Source: Planctomycetota bacterium (lineage in GTDB: Bacteria > Planctomycetota > Phycisphaerae > UBA1845 > UTPLA1). Taken from it: 64,000 nucleotides of DNA. The stretch spans positions 62,001 to 126,000 of the forward strand of contig JAATGM010000042.1 of NCBI GenBank assembly GCA_015654675.1, given 5' to 3'. Position numbers and translations under genes: made by a program. A model generated the notes under the pieces. That model saw only the letters and a program-made list of their open reading frames with translations, ran no database searches and was not told the origin of the DNA. Below are positions 34,689 through 43,350 of this stretch, one piece after another (position 1 is the first letter of the stretch; every line of letters starts with the position of its first letter).

Positions 34689-35623
34689 GACGACTGCGAA
34701 CTTGCTATCTGCGCATTGCGTTTCCACATCGCGAGCGTGGCTCGGTCCGTCGCGGAGCCATTCACCGATGCACGATATTCGGATTCATTCCAATTCTTGA
34801 TCTCCTCGAGTGACGGGCGCGCGCCGAGTGGTCGGATTGCAAATCGCGGCTCGTGTGTTGAGGGGGATTTTCGATTGAAAGGGCAAACCTGCTGGCAGAT
34901 ATCGCAGCCGAATACCCAGTCCTGTATCCCGGCCTGGAGCTCCGGCGCGATCGCCCCGCGATGCTCAATGGTCAGGTAGGAGATGCAGCGGCGGGCGTCC
35001 ATCTCGTAGGCCTTCGGGAAAGCCCCGGTCGGGCACGCGTCGAGGCAGCGCGTGCAGGTTCCGCAGTGATCGGCCGAAACGGCATCCGGCGCGAGGTCGA
35101 GGGTTGTGATGATCTCGCCCAGGAAGAAATAAGATCCGAGCTCAGGATTGAGCACGAGCGTGTTCTTGCCAATCCAGCCGACGCCGGCCGCTGCGGCCAG
35201 CTCGCGCTCAACAATGGCCGACGTGTCGACACAGGCCTTGGCATCGAAAGCTTCGTGTAACTCTGATCTTAAGCAGGCGATCAGCGCGTCGAGTTTTTCG
35301 CGGATGACGGTGTGGTAATCCTCGCCCCAGGCATACATCGCGACCCGGCCGCGCGGGCGGTCGTCTGGGACAGGCGGCTCGGGCTGATGGTATTGCAGGG
35401 CGACGACAATTACGGCCCGCGCGCCTGCGAGCAATTCACGCGGATCGAGCCGGGAGCTGATGCGGCGATGCAGGTAGCCCATGCTGCCGGCGCGGCCGGT
35501 CGCGAGCCACGCGCGTAGGTATTCGCCGCGCTCGATCGGTCCGGGGGCGGCGATTCCGCAGCGTTCGAAGCCCTGCTCGAATGCGAGGCGTTTGACCAGT
35601 TCTGTCCGCTCAATGGCGTTCAT
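34682..35623 (-). CDS. queG: Epoxyqueuosine reductase QueG
   Basis: Cobalamin-dependent enzyme that reduces epoxyqueuosine in tRNA to queuosine. The 313 residues contain the N-terminal B12-binding region, GVGWIGKNTLVLNPELGS, and two [4Fe-4S] motifs: CGTCTRCLDACPTGAF and FGCDICQQVCPFN. The start MNAIERTEL is the family-like beginning; longer in-frame starts to 35809 give an atypical extension. It is divergent from a small hypothetical gene and convergent with the YtcJ-like amidohydrolase gene (7-base overlap). No other queuosine gene is in the window. Confidence 0.94.
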   Translation of the reverse strand: MNAIERTELVKRLAFEQGFERCGIAAPGPIERGEYLRAWLATGRAGSMGYLHRRISSRLDPRELLAGARAVIVVALQYHQPEPPVPDDRPRGRVAMYAWGEDYHTVIREKLDALIACLRSELHEAFDAKACVDTSAIVERELAAAAGVGWIGKNTLVLNPELGSYFFLGEIITTLDLAPDAVSADHCGTCTRCLDACPTGAFPKAYEMDARRCISYLTIEHRGAIAPELQAGIQDWVFGCDICQQVCPFNRKSPSTHEPRFAIRPLGARPSLEEIKNWNESEYRASVNGSATDRATLAMWKRNAQIASSQSSQ

Positions 35624-35718
35624 TGGGGCTTCGTACCTGGCATTGACTTCATACCCGCCGCCTTCTACCGTCGGCGTTTTCGACGGGGAAATCAACCACA
35701 CCCAAGGGACCGACAAGC

Positions 35719-36138
35719 ATGGTGTTCGACTATGACTGGTGGCACGGCGACGGGTTGAATCGGCAAATCGAGGAGTCGAAGCGCCGCGCCGCAAAGTACA
35801 GGTTTCCAAACCTCGATCCGGCCAAGGCGGCCGGCGAGAGCGCGTATGGGCGTTTCTATCGCGAGCTTGAATCGCGAATGATCATCTATCTGCGCGATAA
35901 CGCCGTCTATGAGATCAAGGAGCTCGCACAAGTCGGCAAATCCGGATACCTGACGTTCGAATGCCAACCGGCGGACGAGGTTTACCGGGTGGGGTCGTTC
36001 GTGGTGGCGGTGCCGTTCGAGGAGATCGCGCGGGTGGAGGTTTTTGCCGTCCACCCGTCGGAGAAGCCCGAGGAAAACACGTTTATCAAGGGTTTCAGCG
36101 GGGCCCGGCAGCCCAAGGGCGACGATCGAGCGGGGTAA
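35719..36138 (+). CDS. Hypothetical protein
   Basis: A 139-residue, probably cytosolic protein with no signal peptide or membrane segment. The N-terminus is charged (DYDWWHGDGLNRQIEESKRRAA) and the C-terminal half looks like a small beta-rich domain (VYEIKELAQVGKSGYLTF, SFVVAVPFEEIARVEVF). No family recognised. AAGGGA lies upstream of the ATG, at a somewhat long spacing. It is flanked by divergent queG and by sppA, which follows on the same strand after 130 bases. Confidence 0.65.
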   Translation: MVFDYDWWHGDGLNRQIEESKRRAAKYRFPNLDPAKAAGESAYGRFYRELESRMIIYLRDNAVYEIKELAQVGKSGYLTFECQPADEVYRVGSFVVAVPFEEIARVEVFAVHPSEKPEENTFIKGFSGARQPKGDDRAG

Positions 36139-36268
36139 TCCCTGTCAAAATCGGCGAACATTGCCGCGTAAGCGCGGCCCGATTCGTGCGTTAGTATTGC
36201 GTGGCGACCTTCGGCCTCTCGCGGCCGTGGGCCGTGTCGTCCATCCATCATCTCAAAGGAGAGAATTC

Positions 36269-38104
36269 ATGCGTTTCCCCGTTCGCAAACTGCTGTCAGC
36301 ACTTGCCTTGTTGTCTGTGGCGGCCGCGCCGCTCGCACGGGCCGACGAAGGCGAAAAGATCGTCCACATCCGATTGAACGGCGCCATGAAGGAAGCGCCT
36401 CCAAAGATGGACATTGGAGCGATCTTTGGAGACGAGCAGTCATCCAACCTCTTTGACCTGGTGGAGACGCTACGGAAGGCGCGAACGGACGACTCGGTCC
36501 GCGCACTGATCTTCGATCTTGACGAGGCACAGCTCGGCCAGGCGCAGGTTCAGGAACTTCGTTCGCAATTCGAGCAGCTTCGGGCGGCGGACAAGGACGT
36601 CTGGGTCTATTCGGAGTCCGGCGGACTCGGCCTGGTCCAGTTGGCCTCGGCCGCGAGCAAGTTCGTGATGATGCCGCGCGGCGAGATTTTCCTCACCGGA
36701 ATCTATTCGGCGCCAACCTACTTCAAAGGCACGCTCGATAAGGTCGGCTGCGTGGCCGACGTCATCCATTGCGGTGCATACAAGGCCGCCGGCGAGCCCT
36801 TCACCCGAACCGGCCCGAGCAAAGAGGCGGAAGCAGATCTCAACAAGATTTTGGACGGCATCTACGACGCCATCGTGGCCGACATCGCCAAGTCGAAGAA
36901 GATGAAGCCGGAGCAAGTCCGGAAGATTATCGATCATGGACCGATGAGCGCGAAAGAAGCCGCCGACGCCGGTCTCGTGGACATGCTCAAGTACCGCGAG
37001 GACTTCATCAAGACGGTGAAGAAGCGCTATGGCAACGATGCGAAAATCGTTCGCAACTACGGCAAGAAGAAGGGGCCGGAGATCGACTTCGAGAATCCGT
37101 TCGCATTCTTCAAGCTGTTTGGCGAGATGATGCAGGGTCCGAAGAAGAGCAACAATGACGCCATCGCAGTCATCTATGTCGATTCGATGATCACAAGCGG
37201 AAAGAGCGAAGAGGGATTCACCGGCGGCAATACCGGGTCGGATACGGTTCGCAAGGCCATCGAAGACGCCGCCAAGGATGACAACATCAAAGCGGTCGTG
37301 CTGCGAGTCGATTCGCCGGGCGGGTCTGCGATCGCGAGCGAAGTCATCGCCGAAGCCGCCAAGCGTTGCAAAGCGCGCAAACCGTTCGTCGTTTCGATGG
37401 GCGACGTGGCGGCGAGCGGCGGCTACTACGTTTCCTGTCTGGCTGACTGCATTTTCGCCGAGCCCGGAACGATCACCGGTTCGATCGGCGTGATCGGCAT
37501 GAAGCTGGTCACAAACGACATGTGGGGCAAGATCGGGATTTCGCACTTCGAGTACAAGCGCGGTGCGAATGCCGACCTGATGAGCAGTCTCCGCCCGTGG
37601 ACGGACACCGAAAAGAAGATGATGTTGGAGATGATGACGCGCGTGTACGACGAGTTTAAGGGTCGCGTCACCGAAGGCCGCGGAAAGAAGATCAAGGGCG
37701 AGATCGAGAATCTGGCCGGCGGACGAATCTACACCGGCGCACAGGCACTCGAAGTCGGCCTGATCGATCGTTTAGGTGGGATGAACGACGCCATCCGCTT
37801 CGCCGCGGATCAGGCGAATGTCAGCAAATTCGATTTGCGCGTTCTGCCCGCCCCGAAGAACTTCTTCGACATGCTGTCGGAAGGCATGGGAATGAAGGAC
37901 AAGGATGAGGACAATGCCTCGGCCCGCCGATCAGACAAGGCGTCGCTGTTCCTGCATTCGCCCGAAATCATGTCGGCCTACGGTGCGCTGGAGGCACTCG
38001 ATCCGAATGGCGCCGCCGCGCTCCGTTCGGCCTTGATGCAACTGCAACTCTTCAGCCGTGAAAAGGTTTTGATGATTGATTCGACGGTTGCGACGATGCA
38101 ATAA
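36269..38104 (+). CDS. sppA: Signal peptide peptidase SppA, 67K-type
   Basis: Self-compartmentalised serine protease that degrades cleaved signal peptides in the envelope. The 611-residue length matches the double-domain (67K) form. The catalytic lysine is Lys172 in GAYKAAGEPFTRTG (N-terminal domain) and the nucleophile is Ser383 in GDVAASGGYYVS (C-terminal domain), the split-dyad arrangement of E. coli SppA. A signal peptide (LLSALALLSVAAAPLARA) is present. The ATG is chosen for AAGGAGAG eight bases upstream; the open frame continues to 36044 without support. A long hairpin lies just after the stop. Confidence 0.93.
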   Translation: MRFPVRKLLSALALLSVAAAPLARADEGEKIVHIRLNGAMKEAPPKMDIGAIFGDEQSSNLFDLVETLRKARTDDSVRALIFDLDEAQLGQAQVQELRSQFEQLRAADKDVWVYSESGGLGLVQLASAASKFVMMPRGEIFLTGIYSAPTYFKGTLDKVGCVADVIHCGAYKAAGEPFTRTGPSKEAEADLNKILDGIYDAIVADIAKSKKMKPEQVRKIIDHGPMSAKEAADAGLVDMLKYREDFIKTVKKRYGNDAKIVRNYGKKKGPEIDFENPFAFFKLFGEMMQGPKKSNNDAIAVIYVDSMITSGKSEEGFTGGNTGSDTVRKAIEDAAKDDNIKAVVLRVDSPGGSAIASEVIAEAAKRCKARKPFVVSMGDVAASGGYYVSCLADCIFAEPGTITGSIGVIGMKLVTNDMWGKIGISHFEYKRGANADLMSSLRPWTDTEKKMMLEMMTRVYDEFKGRVTEGRGKKIKGEIENLAGGRIYTGAQALEVGLIDRLGGMNDAIRFAADQANVSKFDLRVLPAPKNFFDMLSEGMGMKDKDEDNASARRSDKASLFLHSPEIMSAYGALEALDPNGAAALRSALMQLQLFSREKVLMIDSTVATMQ

Positions 38105-38133
38105 CCGTTCGATTTCAGTTCAACATGTGGCGC

Positions 38134-38165
38134 CGGCCGCCGGGCGATCAGTCGCTCGGCGGCCG
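38134..38165 (+). terminator. Hairpin downstream of sppA
   Basis: CGGCCGCCG-G-GCGA-TCAG-TCGC-T-CGGCGGCCG: a 9-base plus 4-base stem with one mismatch. It has no T-run, so it may be a Rho-type or mRNA-stabilising end rather than an intrinsic terminator. Its position supports a start at 38188, not 38125, for the next gene. Confidence 0.55.
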
Positions 38166-38187
38166 CGTCGCTTTGGTAGAATGGGTT

Positions 38188-38676
38188 ATGGACTTCGACC
38201 CGGAGGCACTGCCGATTCCCGCGCTGGGCCTGAGGTGTCGCAACTGCGGTTACCTGCTCGACCTGTTACCCGACCATCGCTGCCCGGAATGCGGCTGGCG
38301 ATTCACGATTGACGATTTGCTCCCGCCGGGAGATTTCCCGCTTGTGGCCATGGACGGCTCGCCCGTGCTGCTTACTCCAGATGTGGCAGCGATTCTGAAG
38401 GCAGCCCGTATTCTTCACTTGCTCTATAACGGGCCGCTGGAGGCCGTCTATGGGCTTCCCGGCTCGATAAATGGACGGCAGTGGTTTCGAGTCCCGCGGA
38501 ACGACCTGCTGTATGTGGTGCATCTACTCAGAAATCGCGATCAGCTGCCTCGACCACAGGTTACCGGCCCTGATTGGGGCTGCATCAACTGCCGGGAATC
38601 CAACCCGGGAACGTTTGCGGTGTGCTGGTCCTGCGGAAGCGACCGCCCAACCCCCGATGATTATCGTAGGGTTTAG
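38188..38676 (+). CDS. Small protein with a zinc ribbon and a RanBP2-type zinc finger
   Basis: A 162-residue, probably cytosolic protein with two zinc sites. Residues 16-35 hold the planctomycete-type ribbon CRNCGYLLDL...CPECGWRF. The C-terminal 25 residues, DWGCINCRESNPGTFAVC then WSCGSDRP, fit the RanBP2/Ran-binding finger pattern W-x-C-x2-C-x3-N-x6-C-x2-C exactly. The middle (LLYNGPLEAVYGLPG, FRVPRNDLLYVVHLLR) resembles small signal-transducing DUF2007-like domains, weakly. The ATG at 38188 is preferred because a hairpin lies between it and an upstream ATG at 38125. The function is not known. Confidence 0.7.
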   Translation: MDFDPEALPIPALGLRCRNCGYLLDLLPDHRCPECGWRFTIDDLLPPGDFPLVAMDGSPVLLTPDVAAILKAARILHLLYNGPLEAVYGLPGSINGRQWFRVPRNDLLYVVHLLRNRDQLPRPQVTGPDWGCINCRESNPGTFAVCWSCGSDRPTPDDYRRV

Positions 38677-38719
38677 GGAGCGGACTCGCAGTCCGTCCGC
38701 GCCGCCCGGAGGTCAGTCG

Positions 38720-39568
38720 ATGCCCGCTCGTCCAACGATCGTTCGCCATCATCAAATCGCAATTGTCATCCTGCTTGGCTGGCTAATTCCATGTACGGTG
38801 GCCGACGACAAAGCGGCGTCCGGATGGGATCAGCCGCGGACGGAGATCAACCTGCGCGAAATGCCTCTGGAGCGAGCACTGAACCAGCTGGGCGAGATGG
38901 CCGGCTCAACAGTCGTGGCGGATTGGGACGTTCTCTACGACGCCGGGGTGGCGCGCGATGAGTCGGTAAATCTGTCGCTTCGCGGCGTGACGCCGCGAAA
39001 GGCGCTGCGCTTGGTGCTCGACCTGATCGGCTCGCGCCGAAATGCGCGGCTAGTCGCCGATGACGAAGGGCGGTACGTCCTGGTCTCGACAGACGCCGGG
39101 CTGGCGCGTGAAGCAACAGTTCGGGTATACGACTGTCACGATCTGCTGGCGCCTAAACTGGGGGATGAGTTGCAGCGACGAATTCGGGATGCGGTGGCGG
39201 CGGCAAACGAGGTCGATGCGGCGGGGCTGGTGCTGCCATTCGAGCGGAAGACGACCACGGGGCCCACGGGTGCGGTCGTGACGGAAGCGGTGGCACATGA
39301 TCCCCAAAGAGAGCCGTCGCGAGCGCTAAAGGTATACAACGAGATGATGCAGGCGCTGGAATATGACCTCCACGAGCGGCAGGCGACGGCACTCATCGCC
39401 ATCATCCAGAAGAACGTCGATCCGACGTCGTGGGCCTGCAATGGGGGCAAGGTCGGGACACTGACGCTGATGAACGATTTGCTGGTCATCAAACAGATCC
39501 GGCCGAATCATTCCGAGATTGCCAGACTTCTGGCCACACTCCGAACCGACACCAATTCACGCAAGTAG
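38720..39568 (+). CDS. Exported secretin-N (STN)-like protein
   Basis: A 282-residue protein with a signal peptide (AIVILLGWLIPCTVADD) and then a domain of the secretin/TonB N-terminal (STN) type: INLREMPLERALNQLGEMAG, VNLSLRGVTPRKALRLVLDLIG and RYVLVSTDAGLAREATVRVYD. The second half continues with alpha/beta segments (AVAAANEVDAAG, TLMNDLLVIKQIRPNHSEIARLL), as in the N1/N2 domains of type II/III secretins. No membrane-pore (secretin) domain is present, and no type II genes are nearby, so it may be an orphan adaptor. The ATG has GGAGG seven bases upstream. The gene follows the zinc-finger protein by 43 bases. Confidence 0.75.
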   Translation: MPARPTIVRHHQIAIVILLGWLIPCTVADDKAASGWDQPRTEINLREMPLERALNQLGEMAGSTVVADWDVLYDAGVARDESVNLSLRGVTPRKALRLVLDLIGSRRNARLVADDEGRYVLVSTDAGLAREATVRVYDCHDLLAPKLGDELQRRIRDAVAAANEVDAAGLVLPFERKTTTGPTGAVVTEAVAHDPQREPSRALKVYNEMMQALEYDLHERQATALIAIIQKNVDPTSWACNGGKVGTLTLMNDLLVIKQIRPNHSEIARLLATLRTDTNSRK

Positions 39569-39627
39569 CGGCTCCGCCTCGGGTTGGGCTTTGTCAGCCG
39601 GTCTTCTGCCATTTACTTTGAACCTAT

Positions 39628-39639
39628 ATCATATATGAT
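39628..39639. promoter_or_regulatory. Palindrome, likely MarR operator
   Basis: ATCATATATGAT is a perfect 12-base palindrome 23 bases before the marR-type ATG. It lies between a possible -35 (TTGAAC, 39618) and a weak -10 (TAGTAT, 39642), a position typical of an autoregulating MarR site. Confidence 0.5.
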
Positions 39640-39662
39640 CGTAGTATATCAGGAGCAGAGAA

Positions 39663-40154
39663 ATGTCCGCCAGACTGGATAGTTCGTCGCGTGCCTTGAA
39701 TGCCTACGTCGTGCTGATGCGAGCCGCGGCCACCCTGACCAACCGGCTGCATGGCCACCTGGCTAAAGACGGGTTGACGATGGCACAGTTCGGCGTGCTC
39801 GAGGCGCTACAGCACCTCGGGCCGCTCCAGCCCAATGTTCTGGCGGAAAAGCTGCTCTGCACGCCCGGCAACCTGACCACCGTTCTCGACAACCTCGAAA
39901 CGCGAGAATTGGTCCAGCGTGCCCGGGAGTCCGTGGATCGCCGCTGCGTCACGGTGCGATTGACCGACACAGGCGAGCGGCTGATTCGGCGAGTGTTTCC
40001 GCGACACGCGCGGGGCGTGGTGGACGCGTTCGCCGCACTGACCGGAACCGAGCAGGACAATCTTCGGCGACTTTGCCGAAAGCTTGGTCTTGCAAACGCC
40101 GCGGCGGCCAAATCCGCCGCCGGCGGAACCCAAGAAAGGAGTGTTCATTCATGA
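39663..40154 (+). CDS. MarR-family transcriptional regulator
   Basis: A 163-residue winged-helix repressor. The helix-turn-helix is in GLTMAQFGVLEALQHLG to LLCTPGNLTTVLDNLETRELVQR, with the wing RESVDRRCVTVRLTDTGERL. The rest forms the dimerisation helices. AGGAG precedes the ATG, and a palindrome lies in the promoter region. It overlaps the downstream pirin gene by four bases (ATGA). MarR-pirin pairs are common and often respond to phenolic or oxidative stress compounds; the ligand here is unknown. Confidence 0.92.
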   Translation: MSARLDSSSRALNAYVVLMRAAATLTNRLHGHLAKDGLTMAQFGVLEALQHLGPLQPNVLAEKLLCTPGNLTTVLDNLETRELVQRARESVDRRCVTVRLTDTGERLIRRVFPRHARGVVDAFAALTGTEQDNLRRLCRKLGLANAAAAKSAAGGTQERSVHS

Positions 40155-40849
40155 TTACAATTCGACCAGCCAATGACCGCGGAGCGACCCAGCTTGGGTG
40201 GCTCGACAGCAAGCACAGTTTTTCGTTCGGCGAGTATTTTGACCCGAAGCACATGCAGTTTCGCTCGCTGCGTGTGATTAATGACGACCGGATCGCGCCG
40301 TCCGGCGGATTCGGGATGCACCCGCACCGCGAGATGGAGATCGTCACCGTTGTATTCAGCGGGGCGCTCGAACATCGCGACAGTCTGGGTCACGGTGAGA
40401 TTCTGCGTCCGGGCGAAGTCCAGCGGATGTCGGCCGGTACCGGCATTCGGCACAGCGAGTTCAACCCATCGGCGACGGAGCCGGTTCACCTGCTGCAGAT
40501 CTGGATCGAGCCGCGAGAGACCGGACGCAAGCCGGAATACGCACAGCGCGCATTTCCGTTTGAGTCCAACCGCAATCGTCCGACGCTGGTCGTTTCGGCC
40601 GATGGGCGGGAAGAGTCACTCGCGATTCGGCAGGACGCCGATCTGTTCGTTGTGCGGCTTGACGCCGGGCGCGAACTGAAGCACGCATTGCGTCCGGGTC
40701 GGCATGCGTGGCTGCAACTGGTCACCGGCGAGCTGGTCGTCAACGGACTTCGCATCGGTCCGGGTGATGGACTGGCCGCAAGTGACGAGGCGCTGCTGGA
40801 CATCTCGGCGACCAGCAACGCCGAACTCCTGCTGTTCGACCTGGCGTGA
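40151..40849 (+). CDS. Pirin-family protein
   Basis: A bicupin protein of 232 residues; many pirins have quercetinase activity or bind iron. The metal motif is GFGMHPHREMEIVTVVFSG, with the paired histidines in HPHRE, and GHGEILRPGEVQRMSAGTGIRHSEFN carries the next His and Glu ligands. LQIWIEP is also typical. Translation is coupled to the MarR gene by an ATGA overlap, with AAGGAG upstream. Its stop lies one base from the stop of the convergent membrane protein gene, with no terminator between. Confidence 0.93.
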   Translation: MITIRPANDRGATQLGWLDSKHSFSFGEYFDPKHMQFRSLRVINDDRIAPSGGFGMHPHREMEIVTVVFSGALEHRDSLGHGEILRPGEVQRMSAGTGIRHSEFNPSATEPVHLLQIWIEPRETGRKPEYAQRAFPFESNRNRPTLVVSADGREESLAIRQDADLFVVRLDAGRELKHALRPGRHAWLQLVTGELVVNGLRIGPGDGLAASDEALLDISATSNAELLLFDLA

Positions 40850-40850
40850 A

Positions 40851-43106
40851 CTAGGCGATATGGGCTGGTGCGGCCGTGAGGCCCTGCGGCGATCTTCGAA
40901 CCAGGTTGATCGCGAGTAGTGCTGCGGCCGCGCCGGCTGATATCCAAAGGCCGTTCCTGAGCGTCGGGCTGGTCATTTCGAGGACCAGCCGATGCTTGCC
41001 CGCGGGAATTGCGCAGCCGACCAGGGCGTGATTGACACGATAGATGGACAAAGGCGCGTTATCGAGAGTCGCGCTCCAGCCCGGGTACCAGATCTGTGGC
41101 AACATTAGGAATTCGCGCCCGTGGGCGTCGATCTCGTACTCATAAACATTGATTCCGCGACGAGTGATTTCGATGCTGCCGCCTTTGAAATCAAATGTCT
41201 GGTCGGGAGCGTCGCCCAGGATGTTGGCGACGGTTACCGGCCTCGATGCAATCGCCGCCAGAGAGGACGCGGAGTCGGCCACTCGATTCAGAGATTGAGC
41301 AAACATTCCCGCCGCGGGCGCAGTTGCGTCGTCAAATACGCAGACGGGCACCGGTTTCACGCCCTGGTAGAAATCGAATACCGGAACATTGGCAAATGAG
41401 GCCGCCGGCCGATAGCCGATTGGCTCGAGCGACACGGGCTCATTGGCGACAATATGCCGGATGTCGATGGCCCGCAGCATGTCGGGGCGCGCAGCGGCAA
41501 TAAATTCAATCCAGACCATTGGCACGGTCGCAGCCCCATCGATTCTTCCGGTCTGGAGCACGACGAGATATTCAAAGTAGTGGCGAAGGTTGAGCGATGC
41601 GTAACCGTTGAGCAGGTCGATCTTGAACCATCCTGCCTGACCGTAGGGAACAACCGTGCGGCCGATGGCGGCGGTGCGTCCCGAGTTCGGAGAACGGACG
41701 AGGCCGGCGTGGAAAGGAGCCGGTGGAAAGGCGAAGTCCAACGGTGCGGTCTTAAGGCGGGGATACATCCGCGCCATCGCATCGGCCGCGGGAAGCGCGG
41801 CGAGAACAACCGCGGCCATCATCAAGCGATTGGGGGCAACCACAGCAATTGCCGCGGCCGCTACCACAGCCCCCGCAACAATGAATGACAGAACTCCGGC
41901 GCCCGTCACCGCAGATAGCACGAAAAGCCCAGCCCCCGTGATAGCGATGATTCCCGCAAGGCGGCGCGCCTGCGTTGATCTCATTTCGATGAGGGCGTGC
42001 AGGCCGTGGCCGGCAAGGACGAGGACAGCGAGTTGCGCCAGAATGAGCGCGCGCGACGGCTGACGAAACAGGGCAAATCCTGGCAAGTGATCGAAGAGCA
42101 ACCGCAGAAGCGGCGTGTTGAAACAGAGGATGACGGCAGCGAGAACAGCGATGGCCGGCAGGAGCGTACGACGCCAACGGGCAAAGAGGCCGACGATGCA
42201 AAGCGGATACAAAGCGAGCCCAAAATAGAAATTATCTTCCCAGAACTCCATCCGTTGGCCGGCGTTGTCGCGCGGATCGATGAAGGTCGATAAATCACCG
42301 GCACCCGGGGACTGACTAAGGAAGAACTGGTAATCGGGCGTAGTGCGGGTGCTGAGCCGCACGAATTCGATCCTCGGCAGGATGGCCGGGGCAGCGAGAA
42401 GCGTGCCAAGGGCGATCGCGACTAAAGTCGCGAGCATTCGACGGACGGCCTCTGCACGAGAAAAACGGAGAGCCGAAACCACCAGCATGACAGCCACAGC
42501 GACGATGCAATACGCGAAAAGTTGCATGTCGCCCTGGACCCAGCCAAGCGCGATCACGATGGAGAGCAGTGAAAGTCGGCCCCGCGAGGGCTGATCGAGC
42601 GCGCGGGCGGCCGCCCAGAACAAGAGCGGGGCCAGGCTGAACATGGGCATCTTGGGCAGCCAGCCCGCATAGATCATGCAATATGAGCGAAAGCTGAGCA
42701 TGTAGGCGACGGCACAGAACGCCGCAACCCATGCGTGCCCGAGGAGTCGCCGGGCGAGCAGAAATGTCCCGGCACCGGCGAGAATATAACTAGCTAGGAT
42801 GAAGCAATTCGTGGCACGATCCGGCGGCAATATGAGATAGAAGGCGCTGAGAGGATAGAGAATCATCGACTGCGGGTTCGCAAAGGCGGGGGCGCCGCAG
42901 TTCATCGCCGGATTCCAGAGTGGGAAGTGACCCTCGTCACGGATTGAGCGCGTGAACACCTCCATATTGGCGAGGTGCTCGGCGATGATGTCGGAAGATG
43001 GCGAGTAGACGATTCCGCGGCCGAGCCAGAGCGGCGCCAATGCAATCAGTGCGATGAAGAGCGCGACACCGGCGGGAATTACAAGAGAGCGTTTTGAGCC
43101 GGGCAA
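40851..43106 (-). CDS. YfhO-like membrane protein (GT-C-type, glycan related)
   Basis: A large integral membrane protein (about 750 residues) with 12 or so helices in the first 470 residues and a C-terminal periplasmic domain. Typical of YfhO/GT39-like proteins are GHFPLWNPAMNCGAPAFANP after the first helix and repeated small-residue helices. YfhO proteins are thought to transfer sugars from polyprenyl phosphate carriers to surface polymers. The C-terminal helix ALLAINLVRR ends the protein. The TTG at 43106 has GGAG eight bases before it; GTG at 43136 and 43145 are alternatives, but 43145 lies inside the tRNA-Thr gene on the same strand. The substrate is unknown. Confidence 0.8.
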   Translation of the reverse strand: MPGSKRSLVIPAGVALFIALIALAPLWLGRGIVYSPSSDIIAEHLANMEVFTRSIRDEGHFPLWNPAMNCGAPAFANPQSMILYPLSAFYLILPPDRATNCFILASYILAGAGTFLLARRLLGHAWVAAFCAVAYMLSFRSYCMIYAGWLPKMPMFSLAPLLFWAAARALDQPSRGRLSLLSIVIALGWVQGDMQLFAYCIVAVAVMLVVSALRFSRAEAVRRMLATLVAIALGTLLAAPAILPRIEFVRLSTRTTPDYQFFLSQSPGAGDLSTFIDPRDNAGQRMEFWEDNFYFGLALYPLCIVGLFARWRRTLLPAIAVLAAVILCFNTPLLRLLFDHLPGFALFRQPSRALILAQLAVLVLAGHGLHALIEMRSTQARRLAGIIAITGAGLFVLSAVTGAGVLSFIVAGAVVAAAAIAVVAPNRLMMAAVVLAALPAADAMARMYPRLKTAPLDFAFPPAPFHAGLVRSPNSGRTAAIGRTVVPYGQAGWFKIDLLNGYASLNLRHYFEYLVVLQTGRIDGAATVPMVWIEFIAAARPDMLRAIDIRHIVANEPVSLEPIGYRPAASFANVPVFDFYQGVKPVPVCVFDDATAPAAGMFAQSLNRVADSASSLAAIASRPVTVANILGDAPDQTFDFKGGSIEITRRGINVYEYEIDAHGREFLMLPQIWYPGWSATLDNAPLSIYRVNHALVGCAIPAGKHRLVLEMTSPTLRNGLWISAGAAAALLAINLVRRSPQGLTAAPAHIA

Positions 43107-43140
43107 CGGAGGGCTCCGGACCGGGGACTGAAGCACAAAA

Positions 43141-43212
43141 GCCACCAGTCGGACTCGAACCGACGACCTGCGGTTTACAAAACCGCTGCTCTACCAACTG
43201 AGCTATGGTGGC
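43141..43212 (-). tRNA. trnT: tRNA-Thr (TGT anticodon)
   Basis: The minus strand folds into a full cloverleaf: acceptor GCCACCA/TGGTGGC, D stem GCTC/GAGC, anticodon stem GCGGT/ACCGC with loop TTTGTAA (anticodon TGT), T stem GTCGG/CCGAC with TTCGAGT. CCA is not encoded. It is 72 bases, with the discriminator not clearly included. It lies at the start of the YfhO-like gene on the same strand, so the two may share a transcript. Confidence 0.95.
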
Positions 43213-43350
43213 ACGTCGTACAAGAATACGACATGCCCACATTATAACCTCGGAATCATTCCCCGCGTCGATCGCCCCGAACTCCCCCGGTCTTCGTCAC
43301 CCCACCGTTGCGTGCCGCCGTTTCGTTAACGGTGGTAATGAGGCCGCGAT

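Noticed and set aside
36470-37546. 358-residue minus-strand frame opposite sppA
   Set aside because: Complement of a certain gene with catalytic residues; no domain of its own.
38125-38187. Earlier ATG for the RanBP2-type protein
   Set aside because: No ribosome binding site, and a strong hairpin lies between this ATG and the better start.
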